Below, in pieces: positions 33,520 to 43,700 of a stretch of DNA of 64,000 nucleotides (positions within the stretch are counted from its first letter, which is position 1; every line of letters begins with the position of its first letter). The notes under the pieces are model-generated. The model searched no databases. It saw only the letters and a list, made by a program, of their open reading frames with translations, and was not told where the DNA came from. The stretch lies in assembly GCA_949775045.1 (NCBI GenBank), contig OX459097.1:6589685-6653684 (forward strand), given 5' to 3'. The DNA is from Metridium senile (lineage: Eukaryota > Cnidaria > Anthozoa > Actiniaria > Metridiidae). The position numbers were made by a program, and so were the translations under genes.

Positions 33520-33715
33520 TATTTAACACTGTAACAATAATACTAATAATGAAGTGATAGGTAATATAATGAAATTTGTAACACCGTAAAAAATGTTGAC
33601 TTAACTTTACTGACGTTTCGAGCTTTAGCCCTTCGTCGGAGTAAAAAAAATTCATTATATTACCTATCATTTATATCAAACACCGACGCAGCCTATACTA
33701 GTTTACTCGCTAGTT
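33520..33715 (-). mobile_element. Second Penelope-like 3' end remnant with hammerhead-like core
   Basis: The minus strand of 33609-33641 reads ACTCCGACGAAGGGCTAAAG and then CTCGAAACGTCAG. The stem II GGGCT/AGCTC pairing and GAAAC are kept, while the first core base is changed (CCGACGA for CTGACGA). CACCGACGCAGC nearby is on the plus strand. Confidence 0.45.
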
Positions 33716-34061
33716 TCCACTAATAATGAAGTAGTGATTGTATATATTCAAAAATCTTGTTGTAATAGCTGCATGACTACAATTTAAACTAATACCTAAT
33801 GATGGGTAAGTCAACTATATAGCCTTAAATACATCTCACATGGTTCTATGGTCTGTAAATATCAGAGTTATTAAAATCATTATTACCAACCCCTTATACT
33901 AATACCCAATGTTGGGATAGTCATTCATATAACCTTAAATTCACATCACATGGTTTATAACCAGTACATATAGTTCTAGTATTAATAAATCAAATCATAT
34001 CTCTTCGTATAGTAAAGAACTGATGATTTAGGTTTGTTTTATCTTATTATACATCGACTTA
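33716..34061. repeat. Repeat-rich 3' flank of copy 3
   Basis: CCCCTTATACTAATACCCAA and related words recur in units of roughly 100 bp. The same sequence lies 3' of copies 1, 2 and 4. Confidence 0.7.
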
Positions 34062-37000
34062 TCATTTACATAACTGAATGGTGACATCATCTCCAAGAAG
34101 AAAGAATGGAGCCCAGTACTTTGGGTCGTTATTTCTCTTTCTTTGTATCATCTTTTTCATGGATTCATTCAAGCTTACACCTGCACTTTTACCACGCTTT
34201 AGTTGGATATAGAAATGACGCATGAATTCAAGTGTGGTTTGGTCGTTGATGGCCCATAATGTTGCCACCACAGCACGGGCTCCTGCTGCAAGAAAAGCAC
34301 GAGCCATACCGACAACTCCTTCAGCACGGATTTCTCCACGGCCACTGTGGCAGCAACTCAAGACCACAAGTTTGGCGCGCACCCCAATTTCTTGGACTTC
34401 CCGCATTGTCAAGATGTAGTCTTCTTCATCTGGAATGTTTTTGGAGTGTGCAGAAATACCTGGTGCTAAAGCAATTTCTCCAGTGGTATCGTCACCATGA
34501 GCTGCAATGTGGATGACAGCTGCACCTTGTTGGAGTTTTTCTTTGACTGCATCTTTAGTGGCATCAATCCCTTTTAGTGGTGAGACACCAAGAATTAAAC
34601 TAACATCATCAGCTTCTGTCTCGGCTGCAGGTAGGCTTCTCAGCTTTTTCCTTTCTCCACGATACATGACTTCACCGACATGAGGATTACCGTTTACCAA
34701 AGCGCCTTTCTTGCTGTGGTAGTTATCTGGGCATTCTTTCAGAATCTTTAAAGTTGTCAAAGATGGCGCTAGTCTGATGCGCTTCGTTTCACAGAGGTAA
34801 ACCCCTTGTTGTGGATCCCGCAAAGCTGCAAAAGGAATCTTGCACATGGGACCTTCAGGAACAATGATCACTTCATCTTCAGTGAGGTGTTCTTGGACAG
34901 GTGTTATCAGTTGTTTAAAGAGTTCCTTTAACGGTTCTTTAATGTCATTATGTTGGTCATACTTAATCGATGTTGATTCTGGCGTGTTTCTTGAGCTGCT
35001 CGAGTCCAATAACTTACTGTCAATGATGTCCTGCTCTAATGTCATTTTTGCAGTAATATTACTTAGCTGTGATTGATCGTAATCTCCTTCACTGTAGCAC
35101 AACTCCTGTTTTCCAAGAGATCTGTCTTCACAGTTGGCTGCCATTTGTCTGACATGCATGGATTGATATGCTGAGTCAGCTAGTTGCTCGATGTACTTTT
35201 TTATGTTCTTCTCAGTGATACTGTTTTGCTCCATTTCTTTCTTTGCATATATCAATGATTGTTGTTGCGAAAGAACCCACAAATGTTCGCTGTTATGTAT
35301 AATTGAATAAAACAATACACAGCTTTCTTTGGGCAAGAGGTCAGGCAAATCACCTTCATTCAGTGGTTTTCTTGTTGACATATTTTCCACGATAACTTGC
35401 TGTTGCTGCATGTCATACTTAGAAACCAGAGTGTCCCCCAAAGCACATGCTCGACCACGCTCACAAACTACTAGTGCTTCTCTTGTTTGCTTCGTCTGGA
35501 TAAGAAGTAACGCAAGCATTTGGTATGCTGTAGTATAAGTGTCCACAATTGATATTTTAAACTCGTGCTTTTCTCTGAGATCATCAAACAATTCTTCGTA
35601 GCACTGAAGACTCTTTCTCAGGTATTTTTCTGATGTTTTAATGTTTTGAGCATACTGTACATTGTTGTTACCTATTTCCTGAATAATAGCCAATTGGTAA
35701 TAGAACTGTCCGATTCGAGAACGGCAATGTGCTTCACCTTGTTTGTTTCCTGAACCAGTGAAAATGTTTAGGGCCATTTCAGATACATCAATAGCTTCAG
35801 ACATCATGCCAAATTTATAGCAAATATTTGCAAAGGTACTATAACTAGTTCCAATATGTTCACTATTTTTAAACTTTAACGCCAGGCGTAAAGCTTTCTT
35901 TATGTTTTTAATGGCCTCAGGTAAATTTCCGTTGTCACAGAAACATTCACCCAACTCCTGAAAATAGTATATTTCTCCAAGCTTGTCTCCAGACATAATT
36001 TGACGAATAATGGATTCCCAACGGTATTCTCTTGCTAAGTCAAATTTCTTTAGCTTGAAGTTAACATTTGAAAGGTTTCGAGAAGTAGCTACTTGATCGG
36101 ATATTTTACCTGCATCTTTAGCTATAACAAGGAGCTTCTTAAAATACTCGGCGGCTTCTTGATATTTTCCAACACTCTCATAAATTGTACCGAGATTGTT
36201 GTACACGACATTATCAATGTTTTCACAACCCAGCTGAGATATATAATTTAAACTGGTTTTGTAATATCTGATGGCGTCATATGTTTTGCCTAATTTCATG
36301 GAAGCAAACCCTAAACTATTATACGCGAACGCCTCTGAGTGTTTGTCACGTCTTTGTATTGCAATGTCTAACTGTGTTTTATGATACTCCATGGCCTCTT
36401 TCACTTTTCCCTTTTCTCGAAGAGCTATCCCGATAGCTCCATAAGCATTGCCTTGTGTAAACGAATCACTTGTTTCTTTAGCAATTGCGACACTTTCCTT
36501 AGCATATGTTATTGCCTTATCATAATCGTGAATCTTGATATAGGAGTTAGATAATCTAAAACGTACAGTTCCCTCTTCCTTTCTATCCCCAACTAGTTTA
36601 GTGTATTCAAGACATCGCTCATAACAGTCTATAGCCTCCTTTACTCTACCTAACGGTACAAATGCATTACCCAATACATGATATGTATTTTGTTGTTCTT
36701 CTGTAGTGTTCATATTTTCAGCAATTTCAAAAGCACGCTCAGCATAATCTAAAGCCTCGCGATATTGTCTTCTGTTACAATGCAGGTCAGACAGACTAAT
36801 ATTACACCTCCACTTCAGGTCCAACTCCCCAGTCTGTTTAGCAATGACCAAAGCTTGATCAAGATATTCTTTAGCATCCTGACATCTGTACATGGAATTA
36901 TAACTGATACCAAGCTCAAAGTAAACCTTTCCCTCCAACTTTTTTCCCAGTTTATGGTTGACAATGATAGACAAACTTTGTTGATAATTCATAACTGCTT

Positions 37001-37181
37001 CAGAGTACTTAGCAAGCATTCGATAACATTCACCCAAGTGCAGATAACATCGTGCAATTATTTCCTGGTAACCTTGCTCTGGATACAAACTAAGACTTTT
37101 CTTGTAATAACCAATAGCTTCCGTATACTTGCCTGATGTTGTACACTTCACAGCACGGCCAAACCAATCCATCGCCTCCAT
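34062..37181 (-). CDS. TPR-CHAT family protein copy 3 (intact, 1039 aa)
   Basis: A single-exon open frame begins at an ATG in the family's start context (MEAMDWFGRAV). Residues 1 to about 510 hold twelve TPR repeats recognised by their second helices ([38 protein letters not shown], to MMSEAIDVSEMAL), then a helical linker with [16 protein letters not shown] near 585, an acidic/Ser segment, and CHAT from about 770 to 1030. His895 (VIHIAAHGDD) and Cys944 (LSCCHSG) match the protease dyad. TPRs bind peptides or proteins; CHAT proteins are clan CD cysteine proteases related to caspases and separase. The C-terminus is odd: a small deletion removed the family stop (VTIF) and the protein now ends VTIQLCK. 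Target and pathway are unknown; an immune or cell-death role is inference. Confidence 0.92.
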   Translation of the reverse strand: MEAMDWFGRAVKCTTSGKYTEAIGYYKKSLSLYPEQGYQEIIARCYLHLGECYRMLAKYSEAVMNYQQSLSIIVNHKLGKKLEGKVYFELGISYNSMYRCQDAKEYLDQALVIAKQTGELDLKWRCNISLSDLHCNRRQYREALDYAERAFEIAENMNTTEEQQNTYHVLGNAFVPLGRVKEAIDCYERCLEYTKLVGDRKEEGTVRFRLSNSYIKIHDYDKAITYAKESVAIAKETSDSFTQGNAYGAIGIALREKGKVKEAMEYHKTQLDIAIQRRDKHSEAFAYNSLGFASMKLGKTYDAIRYYKTSLNYISQLGCENIDNVVYNNLGTIYESVGKYQEAAEYFKKLLVIAKDAGKISDQVATSRNLSNVNFKLKKFDLAREYRWESIIRQIMSGDKLGEIYYFQELGECFCDNGNLPEAIKNIKKALRLALKFKNSEHIGTSYSTFANICYKFGMMSEAIDVSEMALNIFTGSGNKQGEAHCRSRIGQFYYQLAIIQEIGNNNVQYAQNIKTSEKYLRKSLQCYEELFDDLREKHEFKISIVDTYTTAYQMLALLLIQTKQTREALVVCERGRACALGDTLVSKYDMQQQQVIVENMSTRKPLNEGDLPDLLPKESCVLFYSIIHNSEHLWVLSQQQSLIYAKKEMEQNSITEKNIKKYIEQLADSAYQSMHVRQMAANCEDRSLGKQELCYSEGDYDQSQLSNITAKMTLEQDIIDSKLLDSSSSRNTPESTSIKYDQHNDIKEPLKELFKQLITPVQEHLTEDEVIIVPEGPMCKIPFAALRDPQQGVYLCETKRIRLAPSLTTLKILKECPDNYHSKKGALVNGNPHVGEVMYRGERKKLRSLPAAETEADDVSLILGVSPLKGIDATKDAVKEKLQQGAAVIHIAAHGDDTTGEIALAPGISAHSKNIPDEEDYILTMREVQEIGVRAKLVVLSCCHSGRGEIRAEGVVGMARAFLAAGARAVVATLWAINDQTTLEFMRHFYIQLKRGKSAGVSLNESMKKMIQRKRNNDPKYWAPFFLLGDDVTIQLCK

Positions 37182-37280
37182 ACTTATTTATTATACCAAA
37201 TGTTATTTTTATTAATCCATGTTATAGATCGTCATTGATACAGGTTTTGATCTGTAAGAAAATAGATATACAGTATGTAA
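37182..37280 (-). promoter_or_regulatory. Shortened 5' flank of copy 3
   Basis: Only CCATGTTAT and the more distal GATACAGGTTTTGATCTGTA part of the family 5' flank remain; about 100 bp between them is missing compared with copy 1, and a LINE fragment begins just beyond. The same truncated form precedes copy 4 (54133-54231). Confidence 0.5.
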
Positions 37281-37284
37281 TGTT

Positions 37285-37440
37285 TCAAGTCCTCTAGATC
37301 GTGTAGGTTCGAGAGTTGGGGGTGTGGCATTATACGTTGATGAATCTCTAGTTGTAAAAAGGCGTGATAACCTTGAGAATAACAGTATTGAACTACTTTG
37401 GTTTGAACTAAAGCTTTCTAATCTTAATCATATCCAATTT
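37285..37440 (+). pseudogene. LINE endonuclease fragment
   Basis: The plus strand reads LDRVGSRVGGVALYVDESL, VVKRRDNLENNSIELLWFEL and KLSNLNHIQFVI, the middle of an APE-type LINE endonuclease. It is probably the same LINE whose RT pieces continue at 38490-40560, separated by the Penelope-like insertion. Confidence 0.7.
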
Positions 37441-37499
37441 GTAATCACTAGCAAATCCTGCAATCTGATTGGCTAAAAAGTGTGCGATTTAAGCTTTGA

Positions 37500-38258
37500 C
37501 GTCGAGTCAAAGTCTTCGACCAGACATCTTACAATCCCACATCACACAAGGCCACCACCATTAAGACTTTGACTCGACGTGCACAACGAGTTTGTGATTC
37601 ACCTGACAAACTTCATGACGAGTACGAATATTTGCAAAGTGTGTTTGATAAGAACAATTACGATGTTGATTTCGTCGAACGAAACATTCACAACAACACT
37701 TCCCTCACTGACAGAGCCGACAATAAACCTACCGCCACTGCTACCATACCGTACATCAGAGGCACCTCTGAGACAATCCAACGCATATTACAACCCTACA
37801 ACATTCGCGTTGCTCACAAGCCCACTATGACATTAAGACGTTTATTGACTAACGTTAAGGACAAAGACGAACCCATTAACAGACAAGGAGCTATTTACAA
37901 AATAGCTTGTTCCGACTGTGACGCTTCTTACATCGGTGAGACCGGCCGTAATTTGAAGACTAGACTAACTAAACACAAACGTGCCACGAAAAACAAAGAC
38001 TCTACTAATCACATTGCCGAACATCACAAACATACTGGACACAACATTGACTGGGATTCTGCCGCCTCTATTACACATTGCACTAATTGGCACCAACGCC
38101 GCATACTTGAAAGCTGGTACACCAAATTACAACAAAAACCACTTAACCGTTGCGCAACACTACCGGCATCTTACAATAGACTCATTAACGACTTCAAGCA
38201 TTCCGCCAACACAATGACTAACACCTACCCACGCACTGACAACAACATTACCAACTGA
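37500..38258 (+). CDS. Penelope-like element GIY-YIG endonuclease (5'-truncated)
   Basis: The open frame starts after a TGA at 37497 and has no ATG near its start, so it is the 3' part of a longer ORF. It encodes PTSHKATTIKTLTRRAQRVC, then IPYIRGTSETIQRIL, and a GIY-YIG nuclease with AIYKIACSDCDASYIGETGR, RTRLTKHK-like and HHKHTGHNIDW blocks including the CxxC pair seen in Penelope-like elements. The RT domain is absent. An 18-base inverted repeat (37499-37516 and 37563-37580) marks the 5' junction. The coding part is undamaged and identical to the second copy at 54451-55209. Confidence 0.85.
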   Translation, partial: RRVKVFDQTSYNPTSHKATTIKTLTRRAQRVCDSPDKLHDEYEYLQSVFDKNNYDVDFVERNIHNNTSLTDRADNKPTATATIPYIRGTSETIQRILQPYNIRVAHKPTMTLRRLLTNVKDKDEPINRQGAIYKIACSDCDASYIGETGRNLKTRLTKHKRATKNKDSTNHIAEHHKHTGHNIDWDSAASITHCTNWHQRRILESWYTKLQQKPLNRCATLPASYNRLINDFKHSANTMTNTYPRTDNNITN

Positions 38259-38301
38259 ACCAGACATATAAATACCACCACTGTCTTTTCGTTTCTTTAC
38301 T

Positions 38302-38338
38302 CTGAAGATGACTTCCGCTCAGGTTGTCGAAACGTCAG
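38302..38338 (+). ncRNA. Hammerhead-ribozyme-like motif of the Penelope-like element
   Basis: CTGAAGA (38302-38308) fits CUGANGA. After a possible weak stem II (GAC with GTC) comes GAAACGTCAG (38329-38338). Such motifs are known near the ends of Penelope-like elements. Whether stems I and III form is not clear by eye. Confidence 0.5.
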
Positions 38339-38379
38339 TCACCAACACCATCAGTCTTTCTCAAGACTGCACTACCCCG

Positions 38380-38490
38380 GACGATCATACCTCATCCACA
38401 CAGACTAGGATAGATGACACACAACATCAAAAAAAAAAAAAATAGATAAATAAAAAAATTTTAAAAAATTAAAAAAAAAAAAAATTAAAA
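38380..38490. repeat. A-rich 3' tail of the Penelope-like element
   Basis: A-runs broken by T (AAAAAAATAGATAAATAAAA and similar) follow CACACAACATC and end where LINE RT sequence resumes. Confidence 0.55.
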
Positions 38491-38960
38491 AAATGCCCCA
38501 GTCCATTAATTCCCAGTTACCTGACAGTTTTTTGAGAGGGGTTAATACTTTTGCAACGGAAGTTTTAAACTTGATGAAAAAAGTAGACTGAAAAGCATGC
38601 CGTGGAAATGATAACTTTGGAAAAAAATTATTAAAATGTGCTGTGAAGGTATAGCGCAATCATTTGCGGAGTTATGTAATCAAAGTTTTGAACGATGAGA
38701 ATTCCCAAATGAATGGAAAAAAGTTTATGTTATACCACTTTTGAAGAAAGGCAATTGAAAGAAAATTAAAGACTTGTGTCACTTCTCGATTCACTGTCTA
38801 AAATGACTGAAAAAATAGTTTTTGTTAAACTTTATTCTTTCCTAGAAAGTATATATTTTTTTTCTCAACGTATTAACCAGGCTTCAGACCTGGCGACGGT
38901 ACTGTATACCAATTAATTGTCCTTATAAAATAACTATTTGAAATCACGTATTTTACACAG
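38490..38960 (+). pseudogene. LINE reverse transcriptase, N-terminal part, degraded
   Basis: Across frames the plus strand gives CEGIAQSFAELCNQSF, EFPNEWKKVYVIPLLKKGN, LDSLSKMTEKIVFVKLYSFL and FFSQRINQASDLATV, the RT fingers region, with stops and shifts. Confidence 0.7.
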
Positions 38961-38997
38961 CACGCGCGTTTGCATGTTGATCAATTTGTATTTTATA

Positions 38998-39164
38998 AAA
39001 GGAATAAAAAACTTGCTTTCTGTGCTGTATGCAGTTATAAAGCACTTGGGGATTGTCAGAACACTCGAGAAGTGCTTCTCTTAACACTTCTCTCGTGTTC
39101 TGACACTATGAACCCCGCGTGCTTTATAACTGCACAAAGCACGCGCGCGCGTTTTCTATTCCTT
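38998..39164. mobile_element. Hairpin MITE inside the LINE
   Basis: Arms of about 78 bp (38998-39075 and 39086-39164) pair; landmarks are GCAGTTATAAAGCAC and its complement, and CAGAACACTCGAGAAGTG near the loop. It separates two RT segments of one LINE. Confidence 0.75.
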
Positions 39165-39307
39165 CAATCAAATATAAGAAGCGGTAGAGAAGGTGAAGGA
39201 GGTGTACGCATGGTATTTTTAGATTTAAGAAAAGCCTTCGATAGAGTTTGGCACAAGGGTCTACTCTTTAAATTATGTAATATCGGTGTTAAGTGGCACT
39301 CTCTCTA
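39165..39307 (+). pseudogene. LINE RT motif A segment
   Basis: The frame reads EGGVRMVFLDLRKAFDRVWH, KGLLFKLCNIGV, i.e. RT motif A with its catalytic Asp in FLDL, then stops at 39308 as unrelated sequence begins. Confidence 0.75.
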
Positions 39308-40084
39308 AGAACGGTCCGGTGACTTCATCTTTGGAAAATAGTTTTCCTTTATTTTTTGTGTGTTGAAAGGCATTTGGGTATAAGTCTCCAGTGTGGATTT
39401 TTTTTTTGAGAACAATTTTTTTTTTGGCTTCGCTACACGACCAAACACATTTTGCCCGTGCCGTCGCTAATTTGAGTCGATTTCGAACATGAATTTTTGC
39501 ACTTTTTAGAGTAGCACTGTGACAAAACAACAAAGTTTTTCAAAATTTCGAACAAACTTCCAAGATAACATATATTTCGAGTACTCCCTGGCATAAAATC
39601 AGAGCATTTCACTAAAATGTGAATAAATACCATGAATATATATGGACTATGGTTTTTAGCTATTTCTTGAGAACCAAAAATGTACGAAATTCCATAAATA
39701 AAATCTCAAAAGTGGGACCTAAAAACAAACTTAAAACTACTTGAATGTCTCGAATTATACTTAGTTTCACAATATATAACATAATATTTGCGGGTATCTT
39801 CTTAGAATTAATGCAAGTAAAGATTTCCCGAAGCAACCGATCAATGATTTTTGCATAATTTACACTAATTAACGCCTAACTTCACAAACGCTAATATCAA
39901 CACAAAAATTATCTAAATATATATATATTTTTTAATAAAATAGGCTAAAGTTAACTGGGAAATACATATCCTACAGACACTATTAAAATTTTCATGCATT
40001 TTGTCGAATAGCATGCATGTGCAGTTTTTTTGTTTATTTGTTTATTTGTTTTATATGACTTGAGCATCATAAATCAATAGTGTA
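39308..40084. other. Unassigned AT-rich insertion replacing RT motifs B and C
   Basis: It lies between LINE motif A and the LINE thumb, where GVPQG and YADD motifs would be expected. No terminal repeat or gene is evident. Confidence 0.45.
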
Positions 40085-40560
40085 ATCGATGGCTGATAAA
40101 GATGAACACGTCTAAATGTGAGGCTATTACGTTTTCAGTAAAACGTGTGAAGTCATTTCATCCTACTCTCTATTTCAACAACATTCCTGTTTGTGAGGTC
40201 AGCTCTCACACACACACCTTGGCTTAACCCTATCACACGATCTCTCCTAGAGGGAGCATATATTATCGTTACATCAAAAAGCGAGTGAAGCTCTGAACTT
40301 GTTTAAAGGTCTTAAACATAAACTATACCGTTCTACTCTGATAGTCTTATACAAAAGTGTTAATTGGCCTCTAATGGAGTATGCTGATGTCATATGGGAT
40401 GGATGTAACGAGGTTGAACGTGACTTACTATAGAGCGTGCAGTATGAGTCAGCTTGCGTTGTGACTGGTTCAACAAAGGGTACAAGTAAAACGAAGCAGT
40501 TGCATTTGTTATTGTGGCTACTGCTATCGGGTTGAGAGTGACAATAGAAACACAGGAAAC
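40085..40560 (+). pseudogene. LINE RT thumb/C-terminal segment
   Basis: The plus strand gives WLIKMNTSKCEAITFSVKRV, HILSLHQKASEALNLFKGL and VNWPLMEYADVIWDGC with a few stops and shifts, continuing the LINE from 39307. Confidence 0.7.
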
Positions 40561-40761
40561 CCAACACAATTAAGGCAACCCACAGGAAGCCCAGACAACA
40601 CTAATGCCATTTGCCATCTTTGCAATTTGATGTGAAGGTTTGGAATTCTCATGCTTCTAAATGGTTGCTGTTCAGTTTTCGTATAAATGTTTGTTTTCTA
40701 GCCCTTAGTTGTCAGTATTTACAGTAGCCACATGCAGTCATAGACTACCTATTTTTCCACA

Positions 40762-43700
40762 ATGGCTTTTGTCGGTGTAACAGCATCTACAAAGAGATTG
40801 TTTATGCCAAGACAAGCAAGTCATATGACGAGTAGGGAATTCCCCCGAATGGTATCATCAGGATCTTTTCATATTTATGTCTTCCTAATATCATATTAGG
40901 ACGAGTAGTATTAATGTTACCTAGGGATATTAAAATTGACAACATCTCTTTCATCCTTATTTGGAAATGCTGTGTTAAATATCTTTGTGGTGATTTACAA
41001 AAGATATCTTTAGTCGCTGCTGTACTATTTCTACATTAGTTTCAAGACTCTTTTCAAGACTTATAGAGTACGTGCAAACAATATATCCATCGTGAAATAC
41101 AAAAATGTTCAAAAAACTAAATTAAACAATATTAAACAAAAGACTTGACATACAAATTCTATTACTTGACATTACTAATATTTCGAAGATGTTCTGTTTG
41201 AACTCTATCAACAAAATGCCCAAGTTTTTCTAAGCCGAGTTGCTTTGCAGGTGTTTTTCAGAACCTCCTTTCACTCGCTATAACATTATAAAATATACTA
41301 GCTTCTTTCAAATGTTTAACACATTCGTAAAAGAGAATTTCTATTTATATGTACTTGCTGCATCAAGTCGAATCGATAGTTTTCCTTCGAATTTCGTATT
41401 TTAGCTTCCATTCAAACTTTATGGAAATTTTAGCTTCCATTCAAACCTTATGGAAATTTTCAGCGTTAAGAATGGTTTTAATCAAACAGGTTTCGTTAAC
41501 TTTTCACTATTGTTTGTATTCGCTTACCTACAAAATTGCCCATATTAAGGTCTTTGTCAATCCACCATCGTCTATGAGATTAATCTTTCTTCAGTTCATT
41601 CCGTTAAACTAAAGTTTTATAAGCCTAAGTCATGATATGTTTTTGAACAACTTTCACATTCAGTCTACTCACACCAGGGATTCTAACTACTTTTGTATAA
41701 GACGCCAACATTTCGGCTCAACAACCGAGCAACACGAAATATGATCGGGAGGGGAGGGATGGGAGGTGATGTTTTTCGTATAGACTAAAGTTTTGGCATT
41801 GATAATAATTGAATCAATGCAGTGGTTGAATATAAAGTTTTAAAATATATAACACTGATTGTTGACAAGCTTGTTGTCGCCACTGAATGACGTTGGAATT
41901 TGTTTGTTGTCGCTTTTGACAAACTCATGACGGCTTGTTTTGGTCCAAGAAAAACTATAAAACATTTAAAAATGTTGCATTTTGTACATTACTTTTTTAA
42001 CGAGTTTCTATGTTATTTTGATCAGTATTCGTCAGTATCAATACTATACATTCTTGGGATTTTTTATTAAGATCTACTTTAACAGTCTGAAAAGGAATAT
42101 ATATACCTTTCGGCTTTACACGTACAGCTAGCTATTAATTATTTCCCAATATGGAAAAAGTCCAATTCAGTGGATAATAATTCTAAGAATTTTCGACAAT
42201 ATTTTCAGTTACTGAATTACATACGGCTGGATACAAACTACACAGTTCCATTTGTTATTCCATAATGGCTTTTGTCGGTGTAGCAACGTCTACAAAGAGA
42301 TTGTTTATACCAAGAACTAGCAAGTCACATGACGAGTAGGGAATTCCCCCGAATGGTATCATCAGGATCTTTTCATATTTATGTCTTCCTAATATCATAT
42401 TAGGACGAGTAGTATTAATGTTACCTAGGGATATTAAAATTGACAACATCTCTTTCATCCTTATTTGGAAATGCTGTTTTAAACATCTTTGTCGTGATAT
42501 CAGAAAAATATCTTTAGTCGCTGTTGTACTATTTCTACATTAGTTTCAAGACTCTTTTCAAGACTTATAGAGTACGTGCAAACAATATATCCATCGTGAA
42601 ATACAAAAATGTTCAAAAAACTACAATAAACAATATTAAACAAAAGACTTGACATACAAATTCTATTACTTGACATTACTAATATTTCAAAGATATTCTG
42701 TTTGAACTCTATCAATAAAATACCCAAGTTTTTCTAAGCCGAGTTGCTTTGCAGGTGTTTTTCAGAACATCCTTTTACTCGCTATTACATTATAAAATAT
42801 ACTAGCTTCTTTCAAATTTTTAACACATTCGTAAAAGAGAATTTCCATTTGTATGTACATGCTGCTTCAAGTCCAATCGATAGTTTTCCTTCGAATTTCG
42901 TATTTTAGCTTCCATTCAAACTTTATAGAAATTTTAGCTTCCATTCAAACCTTATGGAAATTTTCAGCGTTAAGAATGGTTTTAATCAAACAGGTTTCGT
43001 TAACTTTTCACTATTGTTTGTATTCGCCTACCTACAAAATTGCCCATATTAAGGCCTTTGTCAATCCACCATCGTCTATGAGATTAATCTTTCTTCAGTT
43101 CATTCCGTTAAACTAAAGTTTTATCAGCCTAAGTCATAAAATGTTTTTAGATCAACTTTCACATTCAGTCTACTCACACCAGGGATGCTAACTACTTTTG
43201 TATATGACGCCAACATTTCTGCTCAACAACCGAGCAAGACGAGATATGACCGGGAGGGGGAGAGAAGGATGGAGGTAATGTTTTTCGTAAGTTTTGGCAT
43301 TGATAATCATTGAATCAATGCACTGGTTTAATAAAAAGTTTTAAAATATATAACACTGATTGTTGACAAACTGTAGTCACCACTAAATGACGACGTTGGA
43401 ATTTGTCTGTTGTCGCTTTTGACAAACTCATGACGGCTTGTTATGGTCGAAGAAAAACGATAAAACATTTAAATATGTTGCATTTTGTACATTACTTTTT
43501 TAACGAGTTTCTATGTTTATTTTGATCAGTATTCGTCAGTATCAATACTATACATACTTGGGTTTTCTATTTAGTTCTACTTGAACAGTCTGTATACCTT
43601 TACAAAGCTGTTATCTATTTCTCACTATGGAAAAGTCCAATTCAGTGCATAACAATTCTATACGATTTTTCGACAATGTTTTCAGCTACTGAATACATAC

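Noticed and set aside
36765..37136. 123-codon plus-strand frames over the N-termini of TPR genes (also 10197-10568 and 53716-54087)
   Set aside because: They are antisense to well-supported TPR codons and are conserved only because the TPR strand is.
37569..37571. Start codon of the GIY-YIG protein
   Set aside because: It is TTG and the frame is open upstream to a TGA at 37497, with residues that fit Penelope-like proteins; the real start is lost.
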